Assembly (NCBI GenBank): GCA_950295325.1
Contig: OX485807.1
Location: 50,064,440 to 50,128,439 of the forward strand
Direction of reading: 5' to 3'
From: Polytrichum commune
Taxonomy: Eukaryota > Streptophyta > Polytrichopsida > Polytrichales > Polytrichaceae
DNA length: 64,000 nt
The position numbers and the translations under genes are program-made. This document shows positions 12,093 through 21,828 of the stretch, one piece after another; the stretch's first letter is position 1; each line of letters starts with the position of its first letter. The notes below the pieces were generated by a model. That model was not told the DNA's origin. It saw only the letters and a program-made list of their open reading frames with translations, and searched no databases.

Positions 12093-12789
12093 ATGGCGGA
12101 TTCTCCTCCCTCCCTTGAAATCGAGGAGTCTGATATTGAGAGTCAGCAACAGAATAGCCTAAATTCTGAGCATGCCAATGCAAATGGATGCAACAAAGCA
12201 TATGCATTCATTTGCAAGCACGGCGCACGATTACAAAACCGTGTAGCACTTGGGTTCTCGAATATTTCAAAGGCCATCTTCTTACCGGCCGCTCATGTGG
12301 AGAACGGCCTGCTGGAGCCTGAGCACCTGATGGGCTACAAAGCGAATGGACACATTCTCAAGCTCCTCGGAGGGCTTCTTACCATTTACACTCTGGTGTT
12401 CACAACATTGGCCCAGGGAAAAAGGTTGCGTTGTGTGCACTGGTGGATCCCATTTTCTCTCGTTCTCATTGTTTCAGTTGCTGTGGCCATTGCCGTTTTC
12501 TGTCAGCTCAAGAAAATGTCCCGCAGTGCCCGACAGGTACGTCTGCACCCCAGCCACACACGCTGAATTTCAGAAACACTGCAATTGTATTCCAATTGGA
12601 TTAGTTTGATGTTTATAGGTTAAGGGTTCCACGGTGAGATTTTGTGGGCAATGACGAAGGTGTCAATTTAACACACCTTTGAACTGGTGTCCTTGTCAGA
12701 TGGTGATCTCTGTGGCTGTGCTTGGAGGACTCTGCGCGATGTCAACGATATCTCTCATCTCGTGCAGAGTATTACTCTGTCAATCATGA
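12093..12789 (+). CDS. Small three-helix membrane protein, two exons (D1 copy)
   Basis: Exon 1 is 12093-12536 and ends CGACAG/GTACGT. Exon 2 is 12700-12789, after CTTGTCAG. Splicing in phase 0 gives 177 aa. Residues 1-45 are polar and acidic (MADSPPSLEIEESDIES). Helix 1 is at about 88-108 (ILKLLGGLLTIYTLVF). The conserved RLRCVHWWIPFSLVLIVS block forms helix 2 at about 117-139. A basic KKMSRSAR follows, and exon 2 supplies helix 3 (VAVLGGLCAMSTISLI, then CRVLLCQS). The D2 copy at 33723-34419 keeps start, length, splice sites and stop, which supports a real coding gene. The in-frame TTG upstream is ignored in favour of the ATG. The family is unknown; an integral-membrane role is inferred from hydropathy alone. 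Confidence 0.65.
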
Positions 12790-13633
12790 AAGTCTTTGGG
12801 ATAGTAATTTAATAACCGACAGCCGACCCATTACAATTTTACGATCTAGTTGTCATGCTTCCAACAACATTTCCATTGACTGATGCTAATTTTGTACTTC
12901 TGGGGACTTGAAGCAACAAAGCTTATGTATTGTGAACGGTAAACAAGACCATATCTCTTGCTGCAGATCAAATTTGGACCTGGAACGTTGATGAGCCCGT
13001 CACACATACTCTTTCAAAATTTCCCCAAATTGTGTTGCTGCCACATTCAAATTGTGTTACTGTCACATTCTGGTCGAATTTAAGAGCTCGGAATGCGGGA
13101 ATTAGCATGAACAAGATAGAGTTGCATTCATCATAGGGTTCTTCAAGTTTGTTGCTTATATATATGTCACACCGTGGCCATATTGCAATTTCCATACATT
13201 TTGCAACGAAAGATGCTTTAATCATTGAATCCAACGGTAATGGTGAACCTCAGGTTCAAGGTTGGTATATTGCATCTTGTAAGTGGAGTAAGACCACGTG
13301 CAGGGTTTCCATCTGTGTAGCCCATGACAGGCAAACTGAAGTTATTCATTGTGAGCACTGGAAATGCGAATGAAGCTACAAGGTCACCATAATATAACTT
13401 TCACCAACACAACATGAACCATAATCTACCCTTGGGGACCGGCTCACTAAGCCACCGGCATTTCACACAAAGCATAGAGAATTCTAGAGCAGTTCAAGTA
13501 TTGTTCAGTAGAAAGTAATTACAAGCTTCAACGCAACAACATCGTCTCAAAGAAAATATGACAGGCTCATTCATGTTTACATCTAGATTGAGTATTCTTT
13601 GTCTTTCATTTGAGGTCATGGAAGTTAGAGGCG
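12790..13633. other. D1 noncoding, shared with D2
   Basis: Colinear with about 34420-35250. The 13149-13373 frame has no intact equivalent in D2. No gene supported. Confidence 0.45.
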
Positions 13634-13641
13634 GCTATGCC

Positions 13642-13907
13642 CAAGGGTAAAGCCAACATTTTGACCTGGGGGGGGGGGGGGGGGGGGCTGATTTTCGAAT
13701 ATGGAATCCAGTGTATTTTTTATTTTCAAATTTTAATAGGTGGTCAAATTTGATTATTTATTGAGAGATTTGGACTCGTCGAGCTGACATCCCTATAATG
13801 TTTTTGATAATGTCATTTTTATCCAAAGCTTTGGCAACATGGGCGAAGCTATGGGGGACGTTCCTTCAATGTCAGTGGGGGTTGAGCCCCCCTTGGCTTT
13901 GCCCCTA
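13642..13907. mobile_element. 266-bp hAT-like MITE with internal 20-G tract
   Basis: It is flanked by perfect 8-bp direct repeats GCTATGCC (13634-13641 and 13908-13915). The ends are CAAGGGTAAAGCCAA and, reverse complemented, TAGGGGCAAAGCCAA, an imperfect 15-bp inverted repeat. Both ends start with a YARNG-type pentamer typical of hAT elements. D2 lacks it and has the single site GCTATGTT at 35252-35259. A run of 20 G lies at 13668-13687. There is no coding capacity, so it is nonautonomous. The hAT assignment rests on duplication length and end sequence. Confidence 0.75.
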
Positions 13908-14279
13908 GCTATGCCTGACAGGCCAAAATACCGTGCACATGGTTGCAAATCTTTTTGAAAGAACCCACATCATCAAGATGCCGACTTTAGAATGAAAAAT
14001 TGTTCTACTCTAAGAAAACAAGAGAACATGGAGAAATTACCCTACCTCCAAGGCATTATGTGCATCCAACCCACCAACATGTGTTAAAAAAGACCATATC
14101 TTGCACCTTTACACTATAAATTCAACATCTAACACTGCTAATCCATGCAATCCTACTAACGCCAAAGAGCCATCCCTTTCCACAACCTAGCTCGCCCACT
14201 CACCCGGACCCCGAAGCCCACCCCAATGTACCGATATAGAGTATTCTTGGTTTAAACCTCACAAGGACTCCAAGCATGC

Positions 14280-14880
14280 ACCGAGGACGGTAGTAAGTAG
14301 TTTGGAACAAGAGACTCTCTATTGGTTCTACCTAATACCTAATGATGTAGGTGGCCAAATCATTATGTGGAACTATGAATATATAGGTATACTTTTGGTG
14401 AGGTTATCATGAAGTATACATAGAGAACTATGTTGAGTTTAATGTTGCTTCGTTCAATTTGAACACTCAAAAAACATTGCATGTCATAGCTTTATATAAA
14501 CCCCCTGCCATGCACTTAGATGAAGTCCTTCACACCTTGATAAATTACGTCTCACTCCTCCATGTTCTTGTCCTATAATTTTTACAGGAGACTTCAATGT
14601 GAATATGTTGAAGGTACCTACTCAATCCAATAAAATGAGAAACTATATGAGACATTATAACTTTGGGATTATTTTTTCAGAGTCCATAATAACCTACGAT
14701 TTACAATTAGATCATATATGGACTAATGCAATTCTTACCGGTTATTAGTCAGGATGCCTAGAATCATATTGGACATATCATAAACTGATTAATATAGCAA
14801 TTACATTATATGATCTTCTCCCACTTGTCCATCTTCTTGACACAATTCCAATGTTCCCATTATGATGAGTTACATACAAC
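14280..14880 (+). pseudogene. LINE remnant, endonuclease (EEP/APE) region, D1 copy
   Basis: Broken frames read ALYKPP, then FTGDFNVNML-like, then LDHIWTNA-like motifs in order. These resemble the Tyr-Lys-Pro-Pro, Gly-Asp-Phe-Asn and Asp-His motifs of non-LTR retrotransposon endonucleases. Stops and indels interrupt it throughout. The paralogous copy is at about 37765-38310. The reverse-transcriptase part of the same element resumes at 16509-16561 and then, after the P-like transposon, at 24993. Confidence 0.55.
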
Positions 14881-15261
14881 CTTTAGTGTATAAAATATTA
14901 TGGCATGGCCCTCGTGTAATTCACACCGTTTGATTAACTTAAGGTATATGCTAAAGACTCCTCTAAAGCAGTCGATGATTTGCCTAAAGTTGTGAACTTG
15001 AGCCAGTTATTAAGTTGGCCGCGGGTGAAAAGGGAGTATGTTGTGCTCCATCTTCCCAATGGCACTAGGATTCCTGGTACTTGGAGTACTTCCTAAGTTC
15101 GTGAGGGTAGTTTGCTTAGTCTCTGCTATGTTTCTGCTATGTTAACTTAACACGTGCACTGGCATGGGCACCCAGACTTTTCTGGCTGCGAGTCCGAGGC
15201 AGTGAGTGGGGGATGTTCCCAATAAGTAATTACGGGCTTTGGAAAGTCATGTTTGGGTCCT

Positions 15262-15292
15262 ACTATGTTATGTTATGTTATGTTATGTTATG
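15262..15292. repeat. TATGT microsatellite
   Basis: Five to six tandem units of TATGT. Confidence 0.9.
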
Positions 15293-15385
15293 TGTGAGGG
15301 CTCACAACAGAATTCCTAGCAGAATCCATCCAGCGAGTTTTAGCAGAAATCAATCCTATAATATGGTTGTTCTTCAGGATAAACC

Positions 15386-15971
15386 CCTGGGTACGCAACT
15401 CCCGTATTGAATGGCCTTGATTATAATCACTTATAATGCATTCTAGGCCAATATTGAGTGATATCATTTGCTTTAATGTAGGAAACTCTTGTAGCCCTCT
15501 TAACAAGGAATCCAAAAATGTGATAATATGTAGGAAATGAATATTCCTTGAAGCACATAATTGCATTCAAAACCTAATTATATGATTTTTTTATAAATGT
15601 ACCGTAGGCCAAAACACCCAACTTTTTGGGCTTTTTAATATAATTTTAGGATTTTTTACGAATAAAACATTGCCAACCACTTCTAAACTAATTGGAGGCA
15701 ACTACTTGTGTGGATCTTCTAAGATTAGACTCTCTACAAGGTTAAGAAAAAAGAGGTGTTTCAATTCTCTAGATACGTTGTGGAATTATGGTTTTTTTAA
15801 CAAGTATGCAGCCCAACATTTTCTACATCTCATTTTGCTTAATTTGGTCTTAACCCAAATTTTTGGGCCTTTTATTTTTATACGATTTGATCTAATTTTT
15901 ACAAAAGCCGTCCTCTAAGCCGTTTTCATGCTAATGCCCCCCACGTATAATATGGGAGTTGCGTACCCAGG
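15386..15971. mobile_element. Element A: 586-bp nonautonomous TIR element (CCTGGGTACGC ends)
   Basis: The terminal inverted repeat begins CCTGGGTACGCAACTCCC at both ends. The flanks GATAAACC (15378-15385) and GATAATCC (15972-15979) are an imperfect 8-bp target duplication. Its two subterminal halves match the ends of element B (36520-37755), in inverted orientation, but element B has about 640 bp more inside. The open frame at 15670-15918 has no recognisable domain. The superfamily is not determined; an 8-bp duplication fits hAT or P-like elements. Confidence 0.75.
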
Positions 15972-16553
15972 GATAATCCTCAAATGATTCATTGTTACCA
16001 CCTCACATATAAGAAAGTGCATCAGAATATGATGTTCAACAATCCAACGAGCTTGAAGAATAAATTTATTACTTGAAGATCTTCAATCCCAAGTTAACTA
16101 ACTCGAATTCAAAACCCAAAAAGATGTGTTCCTTCACACCATTTTCTTTGAAAAATACAAAGGAAGATGTAGGATTCCTTGTACACTTCTAACCTCATTT
16201 ATAAGTAGCGTACCAAGTCAATCCTTAACTCACAAAGTTCCAATCATCCAAATATTTTTGAGAAAATTTACCACACAAGTATCTTGCAATGCAACGCACC
16301 AACATGCTACAATAAACATTAATGCTCACCCAGGTAAATGGCAAGGAGCCCAAGATAGAATAGAGAGTATTATATAATCAATCAATGATTGTGCCATCCA
16401 AATATGCGCTACACCTCACTCTTACCCCACAAACATAATGTCAAGGTGGATTCCTACCTTGCCAAGCTAAAAAACAATGGGAAAAAACACCTTATTACCT
16501 AACATCTCATCAAACAAGCCATAAAAACTACCCCCATGCCCCTCCTATTGTCA

Positions 16554-16561
16554 CCTTAAAC
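16554..16561. repeat. Left target-site duplication of P-like transposon (CCTTAAAC)
   Basis: Identical to 24985-24992, immediately outside the terminal repeats. Confidence 0.93.
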
Positions 16562-16576
16562 CTCGGGGGGGGCAGT
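16562..16576. repeat. Left terminal inverted repeat, P-like transposon
   Basis: CTCGGGGGGGGCAGT. A second, less perfect match to the other end follows inward: GTGCGAACAA at about 16601-16610, versus the same motif 29-38 bases inside the right end. Confidence 0.9.
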
Positions 16577-16928
16577 GTGTTAGAAATTTAAGGATATAGG
16601 TGCGAACAACCACCATTTTATAGGGGGGTATTACTTTTTCTTTTCTTTTTTTTCCACGGGCTATCATTATATAATTTTCTAATTTGGCTTATTATTACAG
16701 GGGCTTGCATTACTTATAATTCCAAATTGATATGAATAAACGATATGGTAATTTAGATTTAAAAAAAAATTCTACTACAGTTTTTGTCCTACATCAAATT
16801 ATGAACACATACATGAAATCAAACAATGTAGGTTAAAGTGTAAATGATATAAAAGAGCAATTTGTATAGATCACATAAAAACTATACAAACCTTTAGTAT
16901 GAAATCATTCATATTATGAAACACAATA

Positions 16929-17148
16929 GAGTTATCCTAAAAGTCAAGTGGCCTTTGAACAAATAAGAGCCATTAAATCAAAACACATGGCATCTTGTTC
17001 AAATGCCACTTGACTTTTAAAATAACTCCAATGAGGGACCACCAAGCTCTTTCAAACTTCATAACTATTTACAATGAACAAATAAGAGTACATTAAATCA
17101 AAACACATGATATCTTGTTCAAACGCCATTTGACTTTTAGGATAACTC
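16929..17148. repeat. Subterminal repeat array of P-like transposon
   Basis: The motif TTTTAGGATAACTC occurs at 17135-17148, in inverted form at 16929-16942 and in degenerate form at 17015-17028. The same motif lies near the other terminus at 24724-24737 (and 3006-3019 in copy 1). Around it, a unit of about 85 bp (GAACAAATAAGAG through CTTGTTCAAA to GACTTTTA) is repeated at 16957-17030 and 17077-17150. A related block, ATGAGRGRCCACYAAGCTCTT, is at 17031-17051 and 24698-24718. By analogy with P and hAT elements these are candidate transposase-binding sites (inference). Confidence 0.65.
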
Positions 17149-17298
17149 CAATTTACAAAGTATTTGTGCACAATCATAGTAGTATGAAATAAATGTTCTC
17201 ATTGTGTTTACAAACACAATGAATGAAACTAAATGTGCATATCATGGAGACACTGACAAATAAAGATAAAACCGTAGCTACTTGAATAACCTGCAATG

Positions 17299-20200
17299 CT
17301 AAGTAGTTTTTGACACAAATTCATCTAGCACCTGCCGATCAGTTTCTTTTAGGGTGTAAACGTTGCTATTAGATTTGAATGACAATGCAATGATGCAAAT
17401 CACGCTTTCAATGTCAATCCATTGGGTGTCAGTCACATCGTACTTGTATTTGTTCCTCCCCGGTGCTGATTTGAACCAATTCAACATTATTTGAATGGAC
17501 GGTGAAGAACTTCCCTTCTTACCTACTAAGGTGTGAGCCATAAGGTTGACAGGGTTTCTACACAATCTCCACGTTTTTCCAACCGTCCTTCGCATTTTTT
17601 GGACTCGGCCCAGCCACCAAGTGCCAATGTTCGGGCCAACGGTCACAGCAGTCGGGTGTCCCACATGAGCACTGGTGCGGTTCCTCTTCTGTGCTGCTCT
17701 CACTCCAGAACTTTGGCCCAGAGTTCGTGATTGCATGAACATCACAGCGCAGTCACTTCCAAGTCCAAGGAAAGCGGTTGATGTTGAATTTGCAGTTGAA
17801 AGGTAATCCTCTGCGTTATTGAAATAAATAGAGTTCTTGATGCGAGTCAAGCGGTCCTTTGATAAGAAAGGATTCCCATTCAATTCACCTACTAACGTTG
17901 ATTTGTAAATGGCCCTGCCCTTGTACTCCACCACCGGCTCTATTTTCTGTACAAGGTTCTGCCCAGTTGGAGGCATTGGTGGGCTCGGCTCAGCTGAATC
18001 TAGCATTTGCGAGATTGCATCCCTGCATTCCTCCTCAGCAAGTCTTAAAATTTCTTCCCTATCATCCAAAGAATCGTCCACAATACTCATATCCACGTCA
18101 ATGTCCACAACACTCTTATCCGGGTCTACATTGGCGCCGTCACCATCCACGGTCTCTTCTTCCATTGGCAAAATTTTGGAGTCCCTCATGGCCTCACCAT
18201 CGCCATCTTCGCCGGGGACAGGTTTTTCGGGAGCCACATATGCCCAGTGCTTTGGATCCGCCCTCTCGACCGTCCAAGGCTGCAAGAACCACTGTTTATT
18301 TCTAGCATAAGAGGATGGAGCCATATTTAGCACCTTCAATTGGGTTTGGGCTGCCTTTAGACCTTCCTTCAACGCTGATACGAAGTCCTCATCTGTGGCA
18401 AGGGCGTTGTAATCTCCCAAATCTGCAGGGGACTGTCCCTGTTCTAAAGGATGCAAGTCAGCCCAGATGTTACGCTGCTTGTTATGCGCTCTACCAAATT
18501 GCAATCCATTGGGTCCATATTCAATCGCAGCAAGCTGGTTCACTGTGTTAGCACAACCCACAAGCTCTTGGAAATCGTAAGCTCTCTCCATACCCTGCAT
18601 CCCTCCCACCTTGCTAAAAAAAATTTCACACGAATCAGATCCTGTGAGGTGCAGTGGAACTGGCAAGTGAGAGAATCCATCACGAAAATACCTTATCAGT
18701 AAGACCACAAAATGGCAAGACAACTGCACATCAAGATAGCATTGGTTGCTCACAAAGCATTCTTGTAGCGTGGGCTTCTTTGTATTTCCTCCTACACCGT
18801 GGTCACCATGGTCGAACCACAACCTCCATATTCTAAAAAAGAATGACACTTTGCTAGCAAGAACCACCCTCTCCCTCAAAGTCAAAGACACGGAAAGGAA
18901 AATGTCGATATAATCAGCACATATAGACAAGTACAGCTCAGTCCCCAAAGTTCTTTCTTGATGTGCGTCCTTACAAGTTCTAAGTTCCTGCAAGCAAGTC
19001 CTTGCCTTCTTTGCACAAATGCGTTGTGCACTAGCCCAATTTTGTCTGTCTGTTCGGTCCACATCTTCTTTTCTAAGACCATGCTGATCAATACCAAACT
19101 TTTGATAAACTTGACCAAGATGATCTAGGTAACAGACATCAGCCCCTAGTTGAAGGTTCTTTACAGCACTGTCAAGTGGGTTGATCAATTTTTTTCCGTT
19201 ATGGATGAAATCCTGATCATGCAAGCCTTTAATTTTATTCTCCCCAAGCCACTCACAAGATAAAGACCAGCCTTCCCATGGAATTTCATACCTGAATCCT
19301 ACCTTGCTGCAGTAGTCTTCAACCATCAATTGCCTTCTCCTAGAGTCGCCATCTGAAGAATGCCCTATAATAGGTCCAACAACCGGCCCACAACTATATT
19401 GCCAAAGGGTGTCAATACTCTCCCACTGACTTCTCACCCAACTCGAATTAAATCGATTGCAAGTGCATGATACAACAAGGACAAGTCTGGGCAACTTATC
19501 ATGCAACGGATTGACCATGATGACACGAGCAAAACTTCCTTTGACATTCATTCGAAAAGAATCAACTATGGATGAATATCCACTCTCACCATTCCCTACT
19601 TGCGGTTTGAAAGTAGAGATGCACACATGATTCTCCTTTTCTCCACAAAAGCCTACCAATCCATCTGACCGAGCGTCCCAAGAAATACGGGACTTAACTT
19701 TCGTCTCGTCTTCAGCTAAGATGACTGGGACTGGTCCTACCACTCCGTGACTTGCTTTGGCCTCCTTGTAAATGTCAGCCACAGCAGCAAACAACGAAGA
19801 ATGTTCCCCGGCAATGAACTGAACTCCTTTTTTGTTTTCCCTCTTGGTACAATCATATGACGGTCCACCAAAATTCAAAGCAAACAAATCACACATTCGC
19901 CTCCCACCATAGATCCTCATAGCTTGTGCAAATGATTTTGAATTTTTTGAGAATGTATGACCCTGCCTCACACGATTCAAGTTTGTGGCAACATCCCTAA
20001 GGAAGTCCCACAAAGTTGGCTTTCCGCCAAAGGCGTTGGTTCTGTGAGCCGCCAAAATGTTGTTACAAAAAGAGAGAACATCCTTTCTATTAAAGCTTTC
20101 TACGGCACTAAGTTTCAGACCGCGGTGACTTACTTTCAATTGCGCGACCCTAGCCTTCATGAGCCAATGCTTAGCCTTTTCCTCACGATATTTCCTCGCT

Positions 20201-21828
20201 AATGTCCTAGACTGTGCGGCCACCTCAATACATTGCAAGTAGTCTATCCTTCTTCCAGACTGTGTATCCCTGCAACCGCGCTTAACAAGAGCACGACCTT
20301 CCCTAAGCACTCTAAGTCTGAAATCAGTGGCCTGCTCAATTTCTATGCAACAAGAACAAGTGAAATCCGTGAAAGGTTCTCCTGTGCCATTCAAACGTTT
20401 ACATTGTACATGACGGAAGCAACCTTTCACAACGACAATCTTGCCTTTGAATACAAAATTTGCAGTTGTGTTGGGCTCCGCTATCCACAACGATCCAGGC
20501 TTTGAATCATTGAGCAATGAATCCATTCTATAGCACTTCCCAACGTACTCAATGATTTTCTTCCTAAATCCCCAACACAACAATGACAAGATAGAGTCTG
20601 AGTGCATACCTGATGGAGATTCGCTTGTAGTTACGGAATCTGTACTGCCCGAACTGCTGAACCAAGAATGCAGGTCCCGTTGATTTCCAATTGTTGTTCT
20701 CGACCTTGCACTAGGTCTCCCTCGCTTCCCGGAGCTCAATGCACATGATGTCTTTGAAGAACTGTTTGCCCTTACCAAATCTTCACAACACTTGGTATGA
20801 AGGAGCCCATGGACATGATTCTCTAAATTAGCTCTGAGATTTCCCTTTTGCGGGCACAAGTGCATTAGTTCTCCGTCGATTTTGCAACGCACCTTGAACC
20901 AAAAGGACTTGAACTGAGGAACCCCCACATCTCCCACTATTACAAATGGAGGATCATCTTCCGAGATGGAATCATTCACACTTTGAAGAATGCTGACACC
21001 TTCCTCCACGAGACGCTTGTGATCGGCTGGTGTCAAAATTATGGGTTTGCTAGAGTTGCCCTCCTTCTTCGGGTGATCGTTGTACAAGATATTCCTCTTC
21101 CTACACCACTGCTTGATGTGAAGAGTGGAATGCAAGTGAGACTTTTTGAAATTCGCAAACAAGTTTTGTATGGCAATCCGGGAGTGATCACGACCTGTAC
21201 CCCCGATTTCTCTCTTGCACTCCCCACAAAATATTTTCACAACTGCCACGTCATGGTGATCGTATGTTTTGAGGTTCCACACGTGATCAGCGAAATCCAT
21301 GGACTCCAACTCCCTTCTAAGCTTCTCAGCACCCCGCTTGTAATTCTCAAGCACGTCAACAGATAAGAGTGTCGATTGCAGCAAAGTCTCTTCCTCTTCA
21401 TGAACTTCAATCAGATCTGCCTCTTCCAACGTCGGGGCAACACCGCAGAGCAAGATGTCCGCAACACACGGTTGGACAACTTCATCAACTCTAATTTCTA
21501 CTTGGGGCTCCCCTGCAAAGTCATTGCTCCCCGCTTCACCCGGCGCTTGAAGACGACACCGCTTCTGAAGTCCACCTTCGTCCTCCAATAAAGGAATGAC
21601 ATAGACACGGTCTGTCACAGGATTCATGGCCTCAAACCTCTTGAGGATTCGACATTCATCTTGGAAGTCCCAAAAAAGGAAAGGCCACTCCACGCATCCA
21701 CCATTCTCCAAGCGCGTGCGCAAATCAGCATAAGTGTCGCCCGTTTGGCAAAAGAAGGGGCTCAATAGCTCCGGCCGCGAAACATCATCTTCAACCGAGT
21801 ACAACCTAATCTTGAAATTCAGCGCCAT
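17299..21828 (-). CDS. P-element/THAP9-like DDE transposase, intact
   Basis: Single exon, 1,509 aa from the ATG at 21828; the open frame extends four codons upstream to a TTG. Zinc-finger-like clusters are at about residues 200-242 (CGECKREIGG, then HLHSTLH) and 315-347 (CKIDGELMHLC, then HVHGLLH). The first acidic catalytic motif is at about 703-728 (AEDETKVKSRISWD, then GLVGF), like the DEM-x-IK-x-WD-x-GF motif of THAP9 and P transposases. The second is at about 824-832 (HSSDGDSRRR). An HDQDFIHNGKKLINPL stretch at about 870-886 recalls the DPxHLxK motif of the P family. A final Glu motif is at about 1062-1076 (TGSDSCEIFFSKVGG). An acidic segment lies at about 1205-1275. No stop or frameshift is seen. 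It is expected to cut and paste its element in the nucleus. The assignment is by motif only; KDZ or another DDE family is the alternative. Confidence 0.75.
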   Translation of the reverse strand: MALNFKIRLYSVEDDVSRPELLSPFFCQTGDTYADLRTRLENGGCVEWPFLFWDFQDECRILKRFEAMNPVTDRVYVIPLLEDEGGLQKRCRLQAPGEAGSNDFAGEPQVEIRVDEVVQPCVADILLCGVAPTLEEADLIEVHEEEETLLQSTLLSVDVLENYKRGAEKLRRELESMDFADHVWNLKTYDHHDVAVVKIFCGECKREIGGTGRDHSRIAIQNLFANFKKSHLHSTLHIKQWCRKRNILYNDHPKKEGNSSKPIILTPADHKRLVEEGVSILQSVNDSISEDDPPFVIVGDVGVPQFKSFWFKVRCKIDGELMHLCPQKGNLRANLENHVHGLLHTKCCEDLVRANSSSKTSCALSSGKRGRPSARSRTTIGNQRDLHSWFSSSGSTDSVTTSESPSGMHSDSILSLLCWGFRKKIIEYVGKCYRMDSLLNDSKPGSLWIAEPNTTANFVFKGKIVVVKGCFRHVQCKRLNGTGEPFTDFTCSCCIEIEQATDFRLRVLREGRALVKRGCRDTQSGRRIDYLQCIEVAAQSRTLARKYREEKAKHWLMKARVAQLKVSHRGLKLSAVESFNRKDVLSFCNNILAAHRTNAFGGKPTLWDFLRDVATNLNRVRQGHTFSKNSKSFAQAMRIYGGRRMCDLFALNFGGPSYDCTKRENKKGVQFIAGEHSSLFAAVADIYKEAKASHGVVGPVPVILAEDETKVKSRISWDARSDGLVGFCGEKENHVCISTFKPQVGNGESGYSSIVDSFRMNVKGSFARVIMVNPLHDKLPRLVLVVSCTCNRFNSSWVRSQWESIDTLWQYSCGPVVGPIIGHSSDGDSRRRQLMVEDYCSKVGFRYEIPWEGWSLSCEWLGENKIKGLHDQDFIHNGKKLINPLDSAVKNLQLGADVCYLDHLGQVYQKFGIDQHGLRKEDVDRTDRQNWASAQRICAKKARTCLQELRTCKDAHQERTLGTELYLSICADYIDIFLSVSLTLRERVVLASKVSFFFRIWRLWFDHGDHGVGGNTKKPTLQECFVSNQCYLDVQLSCHFVVLLIRYFRDGFSHLPVPLHLTGSDSCEIFFSKVGGMQGMERAYDFQELVGCANTVNQLAAIEYGPNGLQFGRAHNKQRNIWADLHPLEQGQSPADLGDYNALATDEDFVSALKEGLKAAQTQLKVLNMAPSSYARNKQWFLQPWTVERADPKHWAYVAPEKPVPGEDGDGEAMRDSKILPMEEETVDGDGANVDPDKSVVDIDVDMSIVDDSLDDREEILRLAEEECRDAISQMLDSAEPSPPMPPTGQNLVQKIEPVVEYKGRAIYKSTLVGELNGNPFLSKDRLTRIKNSIYFNNAEDYLSTANSTSTAFLGLGSDCAVMFMQSRTLGQSSGVRAAQKRNRTSAHVGHPTAVTVGPNIGTWWLGRVQKMRRTVGKTWRLCRNPVNLMAHTLVGKKGSSSPSIQIMLNWFKSAPGRNKYKYDVTDTQWIDIESVICIIALSFKSNSNVYTLKETDRQVLDEFVSKTT

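Larger units (their letters stand above)
6835..14870. repeat. Segmental duplication unit D1
   Basis: It is colinear with 29497-38320 at clear but imperfect similarity. Anchors are 6840-7150 with 29505-29800, 7500-8330 with 30560-31400, 9640-10170 with 31410-32610, 11035-12900 with 32625-34560, and 13920-14870 with 35270-38310. D1-only sequences are 8350-9640, 10175-11030 and 13642-13907. D2-only sequences are 31589-32248, about 35655-36490 and 36520-37755. The left boundary is near 6835, just before a shared 37-base run starting ACTCCATTCG. Confidence 0.8.
14881..16500. other. Sequence extra to the D1 LINE, containing element A
   Basis: D2 joins the equivalents of 14870 and 16509 directly, so about 1.6 kb here is either inserted in D1 or deleted from D2. 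It holds TAGCAGAA-type motifs (15115-15135, 15310-15345), a short TATGT tandem repeat (15262-15292) and element A (15386-15971). The 16380-16508 part has the C-rich composition of the LINE and may belong to it. No gene supported. Confidence 0.5.

Noticed and set aside
16957-17150. CRISPR-like direct repeats
   Set aside because: Only two units of about 85 bp with inverted parts, in a plant-like context inside a transposon subterminal region.
17909-18310. Plus-strand frames of 133 and 148 aa opposite the transposase
   Set aside because: Antisense shadows of the acidic, serine-poor C-terminal coding region of the transposase.
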